A stretch of 64,000 bases of DNA from Rugalucina vietnamica (GCA_964017185.1 OZ024874.1:55469356-55533355); one strand, 5' to 3'. Counted from the stretch's first letter, positions 1 to 12,331 are shown. Numbers and translations: made by a program. Notes: a model not told the origin generated them from the letters alone.

Positions 1-910
1 TAAAGGAGAATACCTGTAGTTCCACTGTTTATTGGTTTTATGGTCTCTGATAACCTGTGCAATAAAGCTAACTCCCTCTGCAATCAATATTGATTTTTCC
101 TGTTTTGGCCCCTACCTGTATTCTGAGTCATTGTAAGGCCGCTAGGTTTTCTAGTGCCCTGTCCCTTATCTATTAACCGCAAATAGACAGAGAAATATGT
201 CTTTAAATAAAAACCTACCAATCAATATAATTGTATCAAGATACTTGTTCAGTGCCATGATCGTATTCATATTTACATCTTCACTGACAGTTCCAATTAG
301 CACATTATAACCATGCCTGTATTGACGTCATTCGAAGCTTTCATAGTCTGGCTGCTTATCTTATTTTCAAAACTGACATTAGTATAAGTGAAACAGTTCG
401 TTATTTTATTTGTTTGCTGTTTGTTAGAATTTTAAAGACTGAAGTAGCCAACTCAATATTTGAGGTGATGGGCTAATTGTTTAGTTGGGTCCATAAAACA
501 TATTTATGTATGTGCTGGTCATTTTATTGGCGTTTCAATGACGCGTTTCGCTTTGAATGCTCAGTAGATGGTGTTGCTTTCAATACTGTGCTCAACTTAC
601 ATTGATTTGGACTTATAGTTTTCAATTACAGATAATATGAATAATCATTTAAAAGTACACGATAAATTACTAAAGCAACATGTATATACGTGTGAATGCT
701 TTTGTTTCGATCATACTTGTACTGCTCCATTATCGTATAGATCTAGTAACATGTGTCCGATGCAAACACCTGTTTGAAAAAGGAGACATTCATTCAAGCT
801 AAGCATTTACGCGAGTCATGTATTAAAAATCTAGTCACTTGATACAGATACAAAATAATACAATCAACACAAAATAACGAAACATGGCGTCAGAATCAAC
901 ACTTCTTCAT
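1..910. other. 3' flank of copy A
   Basis: No gene seen. 420-790 is homologous to 24900-25208 plus 26729-26777 in the 3' flank of copy B (ACTGTGCTCAACTTACATTG), and gives the empty sites for the insertions there. Confidence 0.7.
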
Positions 911-1542
911 TCAGTTAGATGATAACTGTTTCAATGATAAACGAATATCATTCAGTCTATTCATTATATCACTTACACGCCTCATATTGCCAGTTGCCGT
1001 GTGAATAAGTTCCAGTCTCGTTTGTTCCGATTGTAGTTTTTCTATGGTTATTTTTACTTTGTCCTTTTCGTCCAGACAGCTGTAAGCATCAATTAGTACT
1101 TCTAGTGTGTCGGAGATAAACGTGTTTGCTGGAATAGCTATGTTCATAGCTTCGGCTGATTTCAAAATCGTTTTGGATAACCTAACTGCAATATCATTAT
1201 TTCCATTCTTTTGTTGCGCTTTTGCCAAATGCATCAATGTCTCGATATGTGCTGGTCCATTTTCACATATTACTTTATACATTTCTGCTGATTTCTCCAA
1301 TATCTGACATGCTTCATGATATTTTCCTTGCGATAATCTCACTTTTCCCAGCGTGTAATATGTAAGACTCTCTGCTCCTCTGTGTGGTGGTTCATCTTCA
1401 TCTAGTTTTTGCATGGCATCCTTTAACAGCGCATTTGCTGTGGGGTAATCTTTCATAGCTCGGCAAATATTTGCAGTGTTGCACAGCGAATACACAAGTG
1501 ACCATACGGGCGTGTCTTTGGCATTCCTTTTAATATCTAGAG
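911..1542 (-). CDS. Copy A alternative last exon 10b (TPR end)
   Basis: Homologous to exon 10a along its whole length (TP-WSLVYS, HIETLMHLAKAQQKNGN, IPANTFISDTLEVLIDAYS) but clearly diverged. The acceptor tttataag leaves two bases that complete an alanine codon with exon 9, so the phase matches 10a. Intact, 632 nt, ending KQLSSN and stop. Using it requires skipping exon 10a. Confidence 0.8.
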
Positions 1543-2087
1543 CTTATAAATAGAACAATAATTTGCATAAAAAACCTGAAAACATAGATATATGCGTGCG
1601 TATGTATGAAGGTTGCATTTGCCACCAGAATCGAGAAAAATGTCTTAGATTGTTTCGTAAACAAAACATAACGTATTAAACTGACATTTTTGGGCATCTT
1701 TGTTAGTTTTTTTTCCTTTTTATATTTTGATTTGTGAAATATATCAACTTTTCCAAACTATGTGCATCTTCAAATCATTTTCAATTCGTTCTAATTCTAA
1801 AAACAGAACAACAAATTGGCTGAGTTTGGTAAAATTTATTTATGGATTTACATGTACTATGTAATCATGTAATCAATAAAAATAAACTATAATGAAACAT
1901 TAACCTGACAATTGCAAGGGAAAAGCAAAGTTATACATTTTATCTTCCTTTTAAAGAACTGGAGGAAATATCAAACAACACTAGTAAATCAGAACATAAT
2001 CTGAATATCAATTGGTAGGCATGCAATTTTAAAAACAAAGCCATCCGATTATTCCTTCAAGACCAAGCTGAAGTATCAAAGGTTGAA

Positions 2088-2326
2088 TTTTTTTCTTTCT
2101 TTTTTTTATTCAGTTTAACGTCTCTTTCAAGATTATTTCAGCTCATAAGAGACGGGTCAATAAACGGGAGAACCCCGAGAAAAACCACCTGGCACACCCG
2201 CAAGCAGAACTTGGCTTGTCTCACATGTTGCCAGTGTGGGGCTCTAACCCACACCAGACACAGTGGTGAAATGATCGAGTGAATAAGAAACAGCGCTCTT
2301 AACCGCTCGGCCACGGGGGCCGCTCA
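2088..2326 (-). mobile_element. tRNA-derived SINE in copy A
   Basis: On the minus strand it begins with a type-II tRNA-like head (GGCCGAGCGGTTAAG, box A; box B-like GTTAGAGCCCC) and ends T/A-rich. The same SINE occurs at 32166-32333 and 40650-40922. AAAGGTTGAAT-like sequence flanks both sides. Copy C lacks it near 55730. Confidence 0.8.
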
Positions 2327-3208
2327 AAAAGTTGAATAAGGAATCTATTTCGACCAAACTGTCAATAAAACTGTTACCTCTCCACTGTGCACGAAACCCT
2401 GAACAGCCAATAGGCTACTCTGATTGACTAGAAGAAAAGCTGTTTGCAAATAAAATTTGTATTCTGTATTCTATAAATCTCAGCAGCATATTCCAGACCA
2501 CAAGTATTACAGGTACAGGAAGCTATCATGCACCATATATTGTATATGATCAGACATATCTATTCAAATATGCATAAAGTGCATGCATTTATCTCTGCAA
2601 AGGAGTATTTACAAATGATACACTTATGAGAATCTGTTATTACAAAACACATTAGCCACTGACCATAAGCAGACAGTAGGAGATACGTGCATACTTGGAA
2701 TATGTACAACAATATCGCACAGGTGGACCTGTGAGGAAAGATGGAAAAAAGCTAAGCATTTCAAGAAGTAAAATCTGTCTGACACTAAGAGGCTTATTTT
2801 ATTACTCTAGGGGCTAGATGTTTCGTATTGTATGTCAGAAAAGCCAATGAAAAGTACCCCTTGCATGCATTTTGCCCTGTCCACCATGTTTTAAATGTTT
2901 CAATCTTTATAAAATTTAAGGGTGGTAGACACCGTAGCCCATTGAGCAACTACATGCATCTGCTTGGAATAAATTGTGTTCCAAACACATGTTCTGTTCT
3001 ATATTCTCTAGTTTTCCGTATGGTATTAACTTTGAGGATCACACCTTTCCATTCACTCATAAATCATACATGTTACATTAAGGCTCGAGTACAATGTAGA
3101 AGGGGCACATAAAGCGACCTAGATTTTGATGCCTGGTCTCTTTTCTTAACTTTTCTCACTCACCAAGAAACTTTCCATCCAAATATCTCTGTGTCTATTC
3201 TGTTTTCA

Positions 3209-3828
3209 TTATGACTGTTGAAGTGATAAATGAATATCACCGAGTTTTGATGTTATTTCCTCAACACGTTTAACATTACTAGAACCCAAATAGATACGTT
3301 CTTGCCTCAACAGTTCGGACTGCAGGAGCTCTTTTGTTAGTTTTACCCTCTCATTGTCCCCCATCTCACTATATATATCTACTAATACATCCAGTACCTC
3401 AGATATAAATATATTAGTAGGCATAGCCCTATTGGTTGCTTCTGATAAAGCTATCACCATCTTTGCAAGTTTTTCCACAAATATGTGGTTACCCATTTTC
3501 TGTTGCGCTTTTGCAAGATGCATCATTGATTCAACATGGGCTACTCCATTTGCACATATTTCTTTTCTCATTGCAGTTGCTTTTTCAAACATTGCAGATG
3601 CCTCTTTATACTTTCCTTGGGACATCAATACTTTGCCAAATGTGTCGTATGTAACGCTAATGGCACCTTTGTGTGGACTTTCTTCTTCGTTTAATTTTTC
3701 TATTGCTTGCTCTAAAAGAGATGTTGCTTGAGAATAAAGCTTCATGCTGCGATAGATGTTGGCAATGTTGCTCATGGAGTAAACAAGTGACCAAGTTGGT
3801 GTGGAGGATTTCTTTTTAATTTCCAATC
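3209..3828 (-). CDS. Copy A alternative last exon 10a (TPR end)
   Basis: Acceptor ctttcag precedes the exon; its first two bases complete a glycine codon with the single G left by exon 9. It reads LEIKKKSSTPTWSLVYS, then three to four TPR-like helical hairpins (for example HVESMMHLAKAQQKMG) and ends in SLQQS and TAA. Intact, 620 nt, the same length as in copy B. Confidence 0.85.
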
Positions 3829-4072
3829 CTGAAAGCAGACGGCAAGTTCAGAGATGTCATATCATATTAGTTTTTTGTCCGCAAACTAATTGCTGTTGTT
3901 CAACATAGAAAGCGGTTACAGAATGTAAGCAACGTGTTTATACTAGCATGATAACAGAAAGAAGACATGCAAACTTTTTCACAAACACAACTGAGATAGT
4001 ACTAAAGCATAAGTAGTAACACTACTTCTGAGAATCACGAGGTATTGTATACATACAAACCGATAAATGATC

Positions 4073-4435
4073 GGTGACACACTGCAAATGAGAACGAAGT
4101 TGAGGTTAGAATTTCAAGTTTTCTCCTTCAGCGTTTCTTCTACTGAGGTTAGTGCAGTCAATGCAGAAATTGAACATTTATTGAAAGAGAGTAACATAAG
4201 AAGTCCCGGTTATTTCGTTTTTGCAAACACTCAAATGTTATTGTGTTGGAAGTACTATATGTTCAAGGGGCGGAAGTGTTTGCGAAAACGAAATAACCTG
4301 GATGTTACTTTCATTCAATAAATGTTCAATTTCTGCATTGACTGCACCTATCTATCAGTCAATAGAGTAAACGCTATAGGAGAAAACTCGGAATTTCTCA
4401 TCTCAACTTTGGGCAGAACTTCAATTTGTGTCACC
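4073..4435. mobile_element. Palindromic MITE in copy A intron 9
   Basis: About 363 bp with GGTGACAC ends; GCAGTCAATGCAGAAATTGA is repeated in inverse near 4330-4350. Copy B lacks it near 38290. Confidence 0.8.
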
Positions 4436-4721
4436 CATTCCGTTCCACGTGTTTCTCAGCTGTGAGTAAAACTGATTTATTAATATGACCATTTACAAAC
4501 TGTTCACCTTCAGTGTAATATTTCAAAGCTTGCTCATGGTCTCCCATCAAATCGAACATAAGGCCAATATTATTCTTGGTGGCTCCGACTCCATGGTGAT
4601 CTTTACCCTGTGTAAGCTCTCGTCGTCTAAGGCTTTCAAAGAAGTATCGCTTTGCCTCTTCAAAGTTGCCTGTAATTATATTACTCACAATGTTAAATAT
4701 ATAGAGGATATTTGCTTTATT

Positions 4722-4845
4722 ATACCAAATAGATTTCATCGAGTGAGTTGAAAACATCAGAATTTTCACGAATGCGCAGCACGAGTAAAAATTTTTGTTT
4801 TCAACTCACGAGATGAAATATATTTGGTATTCACCGAAAAAAAAG
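4722..4845. repeat. Inverted repeat of about 35-bp arms in copy A intron 8
   Basis: ATACCAAATAGATTTCATCG...GTTGAAAAC is mirrored by GTTTTCAACTCACGAGATGA...GGTAT. A small fold-back; class unknown. Confidence 0.65.
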
Positions 4846-6194
4846 CAAATTTTCTTTTTATTTTATACAATACACGGGCATTTTTCAATTCACAAGGCAG
4901 GCGGTGAAAATGCAAAAACCAAAAATTTTTGAAAATACAAATAATTTTGGTACCACACTGTTCCTTACGTTCTAATTAAAAAATGAATACCCACACTTTA
5001 TGTTTTGTTCATAAATAACGGAGTTATAGGCGTTTGAATTTCTGAAGTGAGACACATTTAAATACGTCAAGTAAATGGAAACATCAGAAGTATTCCAAAA
5101 TCTACAATGAAGATATAGGCTGATATCAGTCACTAGTGACTTTTGATATCAGTGAGATTTGATATTAGTGAAATTTCATATCAATGAAAATACCAATTTT
5201 ATCAAGTTTTGATGTACATTGGTTTTCATTGTAAAGTATAAAATAAAAGGTTCCTCCGCGAACTTTAGAAACAATGCCTGGCACAATATCTGGTCGTGTT
5301 ATGAAGGGAGGGAAATGTGAATCATTTTTATCATGCATTTCAAATATGAAAATTACAAGATGTGGTATACAGTGTATAATCATGCTTATAATAGCTGCAA
5401 TGTTAGAGATAAAATTCTCACTAGTGCTCAAATACTAGTTTCACATTCTTCATGGCTCTAGAAATTTAAAATGCAAGTATTGGTGTATATGATACAAACG
5501 GAGAGTGAACAAAAAGGTATGCTTACCCATAGCATTATGCACGATTCCCAACGAGTTAAAAGTTTGGAATGCCAGCGGAGTGCGATCAGTCTTCAAGTGT
5601 AAGTGAATATCAAAGGCCTCTTTCAAATACCTGTAGATAGACTCTATGATTAAAAGTTCAAAGTCAGTAGTCAATTAAAAATTGATAACCTGTAATTTTT
5701 GAAGGGGTGGTAATGGGAATTTAAATAAAACACACTCCTGCTCAATAATAATTATTATTCGAGAGCTCATCCTGTATTCTTGTCTGGGTTCTGTATAAAG
5801 TCAGTAAGCAATGACTTTGTTTTAGAGGGTGACTCAATTAATATGACCAATCTTCTCCGAGACCCTCTTGCTTTACCACAAAGCCTTGCGCAAAACTTTA
5901 CTTTGTCCTGACGTACTTTAAGCTATCAACATATCTGCCTCTTGTGTAAAGATTATAACCATAGCGTTGATAGACCGTTGCCAGTTGAAGTGTTTTCTCT
6001 CCATCTATGAGTAGCTCCAATGCCTTACTGTAGCTCTCACCCCCTGTTGTAAACTCACCCTGAAATAAAGTGAAATGACTAGAAGGAGAACGAAATGACG
6101 ACGTTTGTGTCATTGTTGAAGGCGTCATAATGTCTGAGAGGACACTTGATACAATTAGAGGAAGAAGCGATTACCCTTTTTAGGATACGCTAGT

Positions 6195-6330
6195 GAATGG
6201 AACTAACAATACACAGCACAAAAATTTTAAACACCAAGACATAAAACAATAAGAACCACCACAAAATTATCGCCTTGAAACAATCAGTGAAATGAAATTA
6301 CTGGCGGGCTTAAATCGATTTTACAGGTAA
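6195..6330 (-). mobile_element. Retroelement family R fragment in copy A intron 6
   Basis: CAGCACAAAAATTTTAAACA to GGCTTAAATCGATTTTACAG. The same fragment with the same ends occurs in copy C. Confidence 0.78.
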
Positions 6331-7284
6331 AAGATAAGGTATGAGCAGATAACAGGTAAGACCCTCTGAGATTAATGAATTTCCCATCGGCAGATGCCAT
6401 TAAAGAGGATATTATAATCAATGAATTAAAGCGAGAACATAATGCTTACCTTTGCATTTGTGAACATGCTGCCAATTGCAATGTGCACTGTGGCCATATC
6501 TCTTGTTCTACCATAGTGGTTAGCTAGATCCAAACAGCCATCGTAAAATCGCTGACTTTCTTCTGTAATACAGTTTAGACAGTGACAATTATTATAACAA
6601 GTATGAATATATCATATTATGGTAAGACCCTTATTTTTCGGGACATGAAAAGAGACACAGTCTTATCATTTTTATATCCAAGAGAAATTAATCTCATGAA
6701 TGTGAACAAAAGTTAAATGTTTCATATTTAGATCATGGATTTCTTTAAGCTTGTGAACCTGCTCCTATTAGCCAAATATTTCTTAGTGAATACAAGCCTT
6801 TACATTGCGCTAAGTGCAGTAAAAGTCACTGTCTCTGTTTGGTTGTTTAAATGAGCAGTCTTCGTTAGGGCCATCTTCCAACTTACTAGGCATAAATCTT
6901 TCAATGAGTTCTGTACAGTCAGCTGCAACTTTAATGAAGTATGTGTATGTTTCATTTGTAGAATGGTACACTTCTGTTAGAAGTTTCTGTAAGTTGGGTT
7001 GTTCTTGACTGAACTGTGACTTGACTGAACTTGGTATACACCTCGGTTCCAAGTTGGCTACACAGTGTTTTCATGACTTTCACAAAAGTTATGCAGTATC
7101 GTCTTCTAACCTCTGAAAACAGTATAGTAGAGAGTAAAACTTTATTTCTTTCACATTTAATGCGATAAAAGTTTATTTTAATTGCTTGTTAACTGAAAAT
7201 GTATTTCGAAATCTGTTAAACTTGAAAAATAGAAAAATGGTTATATTGGCTTCCACGACCGACAAAGATTGGTTAAGGCTTAAT

Positions 7285-7391
7285 CCAGCGGGCACATGAC
7301 GTCATAATGACGTCATATCAACGTCGATGCGACGTCATGACGTCGTATCGACGTCGATCTGACGTCATTATGACGTCATGTGCCTGCTGGG
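7285..7391. mobile_element. Short GACGTC palindromic MITE in copy A intron 4
   Basis: About 107 bp, nearly a complete palindrome, from CCAGCGGGCACATGACGTCA to TGACGTCATGTGCCTGCTGG. Four perfect TGACGTCA octamers. Copies B and C lack it (GGTTGAGGCTTTCTC at the B site). Its ends match those of the large GACGTC elements. Confidence 0.87.
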
Positions 7392-7987
7392 TTTATCATC
7401 TGTATTGAAATACTTGTATATAAACGATCTGAATAAATGAACTAGTACCTACACCTATGCCTTACATGATAAAAAGGACCAAAAAGTATCAAAGATGTTC
7501 AAGTACCCGATGATCAGGAAAATGTGCAATCAGAGAGGAATACCTGGCAAGTCTTTGATTGTGTTATAAACATCAAGACACTCTCTTAAGATACCCTGTA
7601 TATCAAACCTCCTCGTGTTAGCATCGTGGGTGATCATGCTACGAGTTCTGTAGTATACGAGGGATTCTGCCTTGGTAACTGCAATTGTTCTGTGATCTGG
7701 CGACAAAAATTTATGCCTAAATGTTCAGACAGTGATGGCGGTTATATGCAGTTTTTACTATTATACACAATAGTCTGGCGTTCGTTGCCGGTTTAAAAAG
7801 GGCTACTGATGAGGGTTCATTACCCGAAATTGCGCAATATAGTCCATACTATCTCCCTTTGAATGTTTTTACTGCTTCCAAAGGATCAAACCTTTATATT
7901 TTATTTAATTAAAATAAGTTATTAGTAGATGTTATTTTCATGCGGGTTGTCGATTCCTGAAATTGCTAAGGCAATGTAGATCAATGA

Positions 7988-8290
7988 ATAAAATAAAACT
8001 GAGAATCTTTAAGAGCAGTGAGCATCTTGTTGAGAAAGGTACTGGGTCATACCGCGGTTACGGCTATTTAAGCCTCTTCAGTGACCCTTTAGGTTTGGCA
8101 ACATGGAGCCAAAGAAAATTACTGTAATGTTTTCAACTTTAAATATGGTAGTCCATACAAAGACTGGTATAATCAAAATTGGGCCAAATATATTAAACGT
8201 TGGTTAGAAAATGAATCTAAACCGATTTCAATTTTCTGATTTCTCAAAATACCCTCTCTGATCTCAAAGGACCAATAGGAAAATATAAGC
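7988..8290. repeat. AACTGAGA repeat in copy A intron 3
   Basis: About 300 bp, from TAAAATAAAACTGAGAATCT to AAAGGACCAATAGGAAAATA. Copy B joins ATGTAGATCAATGAA directly to GCCCATCTTCACC, so this is a clean insertion in A. Related copies at 11531-11840 and 11905-12089. Confidence 0.8.
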
Positions 8291-9497
8291 CCATCTACAC
8301 CACATTAACCAATATAATCGTTCCCTTCCGTTATAGTACTGACTTCGGGTAAAGTTCACTCTGTTCTAAAGAGTATCCTTGGCAAATGTATCAATGATGG
8401 CCAAATGGTATATAAACACGATTATAGAAAATAGCATTAATGCTACCTTATCATTAGATGAGGGTTCAATATAGTCGCGAATTACACAAAACTTAAACTT
8501 ACAGCTGTATATTCAGTGTAAGGATAAAAAAAATAATCACCATAAGTAAAATAAGCTCTAAAAAGATTTCCGATATGATGTTATGATACCAAATGTCTCT
8601 GGAAATGATTAGGTTGTGTATTTAGTCTACCTTAGCGTATAGCATGACTAAAACATATTTCACCAAAATATAAGAGCCTACACAACCTTCATTTTGTCAG
8701 GTGTTTATGTATTGATGTCGCTTCATAACATTGAAGATTCATGGTTCTCTTATAAGGTAGGTTTACTGTACTGACAAGTATATAAAACTAATTGCAACTG
8801 GTTGTATGACATTGATACTGATACTAAATGATACACATTCTGTGCACGATTTTCTTTAATTTAAATTGAAAAAAATAATAATAATCTCTGTGAAAAACGC
8901 TTCTGAATCAGGTTAATGCTCACCTAACATAGCCCTCGCCTCCTCCGCATTAAAGGTCCCAGGAATGTAACCAAGAATAGCTAAACGCTGGCGATACTTT
9001 TCTGTCAATTGGTTGATAAACTTCTTGTAAATGTCACCTGTAAAAGTGGTCTTAATAATTATAGATCGTGTAAGACTTTTCTTTCTAAACTTTAAAACAT
9101 TCACACATGTTGTCCCTTTCATGTTTAAAAATTTTCAAGAAGCATTGCAAATACGGAAGGCAATTATTAAAGACGGCTGTGTAATACAGTCTTGGATTTA
9201 GAAAATACAATTCAATTTGGCAAATGGAAAGTCAGAAACTACTTGGATATGAGAAAATACCAAAATAACTGGCATCATTGATGTAAAAACTTACCCACGC
9301 GATCTTCCTCCGAATAGTTTTCTCTACTTAGTGCATGGAGCCTACATTCTGTGAGGAACTCAACCATTGCTTTAGGCTCGATTTCTCCATCCTCAGCAAC
9401 TAACTCTGAACCCACCATCAATATTATCAGCGGCAACCCTTCAAAATAACGGGAAGAAAATGAATGAAAGGACAAATCAAATAGTAAAAAATAAGGC

Positions 9498-9500
<3 letters not shown>

Positions 9501-9553
<53 letters not shown>

Positions 9554-9565
9554 CTCTCTGTCTCT

Positions 9566-9612
<47 letters not shown>

Positions 9613-9613
9613 G
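9501..9613. repeat. CT then GT microsatellite in copy A intron 1
   Basis: A long (CT)n tract followed by (GT)n, read in the sense direction as (CA)n(GA)n. The same compound tract sits at the same place in copy B. Confidence 0.95.
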
Positions 9614-9729
9614 GTCATTAGCCATTGTTTAATACTGATGAAATAAAATGTACTGGAAAAGAAAAGAAAATGGTTAGCAGAGTTAGTAATATTTTAAATG
9701 TTTAGTATTTACATTTTTTGTTAACTTAC

Positions 9730-10383
9730 CTTCACTTAATCTCACAATCGCTTCTTTATATTCTCCAAAGTCCACGCCGGGAGTCACTTTGTCAAGAAGC
9801 TCAGAGGCTTCGTGTGTGGGCATGGGCTTCAGCTCATGAGCAAAGTAAGCGCTTTGTATTCTTGCAAGCATCGCTTTTGTTGTAGACGTGATAAACTGCT
9901 TCACGTTCCTCAGAGTAACAAGGTAGGTCGAAACTAGTTCTAGGAATTCATCTTTTAGGGGACCCTCCATGACATCTTCAGCGTTGTCAAAGATTATCAG
10001 ATGCAGTATATCTGGTCTGCTGGATAGTGTGTTCTTGACTTGTCTTTTCCACTCTTTTTTATATTCATTTTCATCCACATTTTCAACTGGTTCTATTTCA
10101 AGAGAGACACAAAGGTTGATATGAAGTCTCGAGGGATCTCGCATACTCCTCATGTCAATGATGACCTCCTTAATTCGGAGAAACCTTTTAGACATTCGTC
10201 ATCGTCTTTCTTCCTGATCTTTTGCTTAAGGAACGTCCTTATTGTCCTTGATTTCCCGATAGCCCGCAGACCGTATAGTCCGATGATGTGTTTATTCCAA
10301 GCATTGTTTAGTTTGTTCAGACAAGCTTTTCGTCCTACAAACGGTGTTTCTGTGCTAAACTCTTTTTCTTCTAATGGCTCCAT
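9730..10383 (-). pseudogene. Copy A exon 1: NB-ARC ATPase core, frameshifted
   Basis: Starts at ATG 10381-10383. The motif FVGR is followed by a P-loop GLRAIGKS. After the frameshift the other frame carries LHLIIFDNAED (Walker B/kinase-2 like) and VKQFITSTT (sensor-1/RNBS-B like). The exon ends in a consensus donor (gtaagt) in phase 1. It is 654 nt against 655 in copy B, the missing base lying near 10165-10172 where the frame changes. Confidence 0.85.
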
Positions 10384-10679
10384 TGCTTTTCAGAGAAAAT
10401 GTCTAGAATAAGTAGGAAATCGTCATTGGTGCTAACTGAATGTAATTGAAAAAACAATCAAATACTGACTTTTAAAAGTTCTAATTCGTGAGACGGTATA
10501 TTTTAATGCAATATCCAAAACAAAGATACTCGTACGTCATTAAAATTATTATCGAATTTAAATCCCAAGATCTATAAATACATGTATTATGTTAAAGTAA
10601 AATCAATGTAAGACATAAACATATAAGCAGTAACAAACCAAGCTTTTGAATCAGTATGTATGATGAATATTCAGATATT

Positions 10680-10935
10680 TATTGTATATAAATATATTCA
10701 TTGCGCATTCATAAAAGTATTTATGGCCTGCAAAATTTTATAATTGGGTTCAAAAATGTTTATGGTTTATAAAATATATTTGTTGGGTTCAAAATATTTA
10801 TGGTCTACTATAAAATATATTTAATGGCTAAAATACTCATTGTCTATAAATATAATAATTGCGTATAAAATATATATTTATAACGTATAATATTTTAATA
10901 ATGTAAAAACTATAATAAGAGTCTTTGGAATATGT
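10680..10935. repeat. Degenerate AT-rich tandem repeats
   Basis: Units of about 40-60 bp around TATAAAATATATTTGTTGGG and TTCAAAATATTTATGGTC. Located 300 bp upstream of copy A's start codon. Confidence 0.65.
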
Positions 10936-10975
10936 AAAAAGTGTATTGTTAAAAATTAATTTATGGTTTAAAAAA

Positions 10976-11125
10976 GTACAAGTAGGCAAAGATCAGGAAA
11001 AGGCGCAATCAGAAAAAGACTCCCACTCCAAAAACCAAGGTGGGAAAAAACCAAACTAACAATCAGGTACTTATACCATGAAAACATTTCGTAAGCCGAA
11101 TGAGCAGCTATTTTCCCAATAGGGA
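10976..11125 (-). mobile_element. Solo 3' end of retroelement family R
   Basis: Minus strand: GCTGCTCATTCGGCTTACGA through CCTGATCTTTGCCTACTTGT. A 5'-truncated copy of only about 150 bp. Confidence 0.82.
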
Positions 11126-11421
11126 ACTGTCAAAACTGTCAAAATAAAACTGTCAAAATAAAGGGTGTTAAGAAAGTTCGTTCCGCGCAAAAATTATTTT
11201 CCTGATATTTTAATTTTAATGCTTCAAAACTAAAACAATGACATATTGGATGTATGTGAAAAGACAAAAGCAACTTTGTTTTAAATCAGATACCTGATCT
11301 TGAAAAAAAGGACCTCAAACACTGGCACCCATTTTCTAACCCTTGAACTTTTACACAAAAATGGGGGTAAACTAGTAAATATCTTTGCTGCGTAAAAATC
11401 TTCTATAATTTAACGAATAAA

Positions 11422-11530
11422 AAGGTACAAGTAGGCAAAGATCAGGAAAGGCGCAATCAGAAAAAGATTCCCACTCCAAAAACCGAGGTGGGAAAAAACC
11501 AAACTAACAATCAGGTACTTATACCATGAA
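11422..11530 (-). mobile_element. Solo 3' end of retroelement family R
   Basis: About 110 bp, ending (minus) GATCTTTGCCTACTTGTACC. Directly abuts a copy of the AACTGAGATCC repeat at 11531. Confidence 0.82.
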
Positions 11531-12089
11531 ATAAAAATAAACTGAGATCCTTTAAGAGCAGTGAACATATTAATGAGAAAGGGGATGGGCCATACCATGG
11601 TTCGGCTACTTAAACCTCTTCAGTGACCCTATAGATTTGGCAACATGGAGCCAAAGAGTATGACTGTAATTAACATCGTTCAAAAGGGTAGTCGATACAA
11701 AGACTAGTAAAATCCAAATGGGGTCAAATATTTAAACGTTGGTTAGAAAATGACTCTAAAACCGATAATAATTTTCTGATTTTCTGATTTCTCAGAATAC
11801 CCTCGCTGATCTCAAAGGACCAAAAGGAAAATATAATCTGCACTATGGATGATGTACGGGGAGACTTTTTAGGGCCGCCACACGGCACAACACCAGCTGC
11901 AGTAATAGGAAATAAAAATAAACTGAGATCCTTTAAGTGCAGTGAACATATTAATGAGAAAGGGGATGGGCCATACCATGGTTTCGGCTACTTAAACCTC
12001 TTCAGTGGCAACATGGAGCCAAAGAGTATGACTGTAATTAACATCGTTCAAAAGGGTAGTCGATACAAAGACTAGTAAAATCCAAATAT
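11531..12089. repeat. Direct duplication of the AACTGAGA repeat
   Basis: 11531-11715 and 11905-12089 are almost identical (CTTTAAGAGCAGTGAACATA; GTATGACTGTAATTAACATC), separated by the repeat's distal part (11716-11840) and about 60 bp with a CGGCACAACACCAGC stretch. The second unit lacks CCCTATAGATTT. Confidence 0.82.
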
Positions 12090-12229
12090 CATATCGTGAG
12101 CCGAATGAGCAGCTATTTTCCCAATAGGTGGCCACTCAGTTACCTTAACTTAACTAAAACTATAAAAACACACATAAGGCGCCAACAGCACAAAAAAAAT
12201 TTAAACACCAAGACATAAAACAAAAAGCC
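12088..12229 (-). mobile_element. Retroelement family R internal fragment
   Basis: CGTGAGCCGAATGAGCAGCT through ACACCAAGACATAAAACAAA; lacks the extreme 3' end. Confidence 0.75.
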
Positions 12230-12331
12230 TAAATGAACTACTTATTCGCCGTTTATAAAAGTTCTGTGATATCTTTAATTATAAACCCGTAAAGAAAAAT
12301 CAAATGTCAAAATTTTCATTTTTTTTTTCAG

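Larger units (their letters stand above)
911..10383 (-). pseudogene. NB-ARC/TPR STAND NTPase gene, copy A (two frameshifts)
   Basis: Ten-exon gene read from splice sites: exon 1 9730-10383, 2 9295-9438, 3 8924-9037, 4 7544-7696, 5 6887-7112, 6 6450-6562, 7 5917-6059, 8 5527-5630, 9 4508-4669, then 10a 3209-3828 or 10b 911-1542. Exons 1-2 hold NB-ARC motifs including GLPLIILMVGS across the junction, exons 3-4 a winged-helix-like part (YIPGTFNAEEA; RRFDIQGILREC), and exons 5-10 TPR helices. STAND NTPases of this layout are nucleotide switches often used in innate immunity; the role here is inference. Exon 1 has a 1-bp deletion near 10165-10172 and exon 5 a net 4-bp gain near 7010-7025 (partial duplication of TTCAGTCAAG) relative to copies B and C. 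So it is probably a pseudogene unless these are assembly errors. No N-terminal effector domain is visible; the ATG has a good Kozak context (GCAATGG). Confidence 0.85.

Noticed and set aside
6810-7052. Reading of KLEDGPNEDCSFKQ as the C-terminus of an exon
   Set aside because: A consensus gtaagt donor at 6881-6886 ends the exon earlier with the right phase; in copy B the following sequence is frameshifted, as expected of intron.
7701-7740. Upstream acceptor for exon 4 giving a longer exon
   Set aside because: The phase left by exon 3 would then run into stops; the acceptor tcgccag keeps the frame in all copies.
9275-9625. ORF rich in His-Thr and Arg-Glu repeats
   Set aside because: It is the CT/GT microsatellite read through in intron 1; only the part up to 9438 is exon 2.
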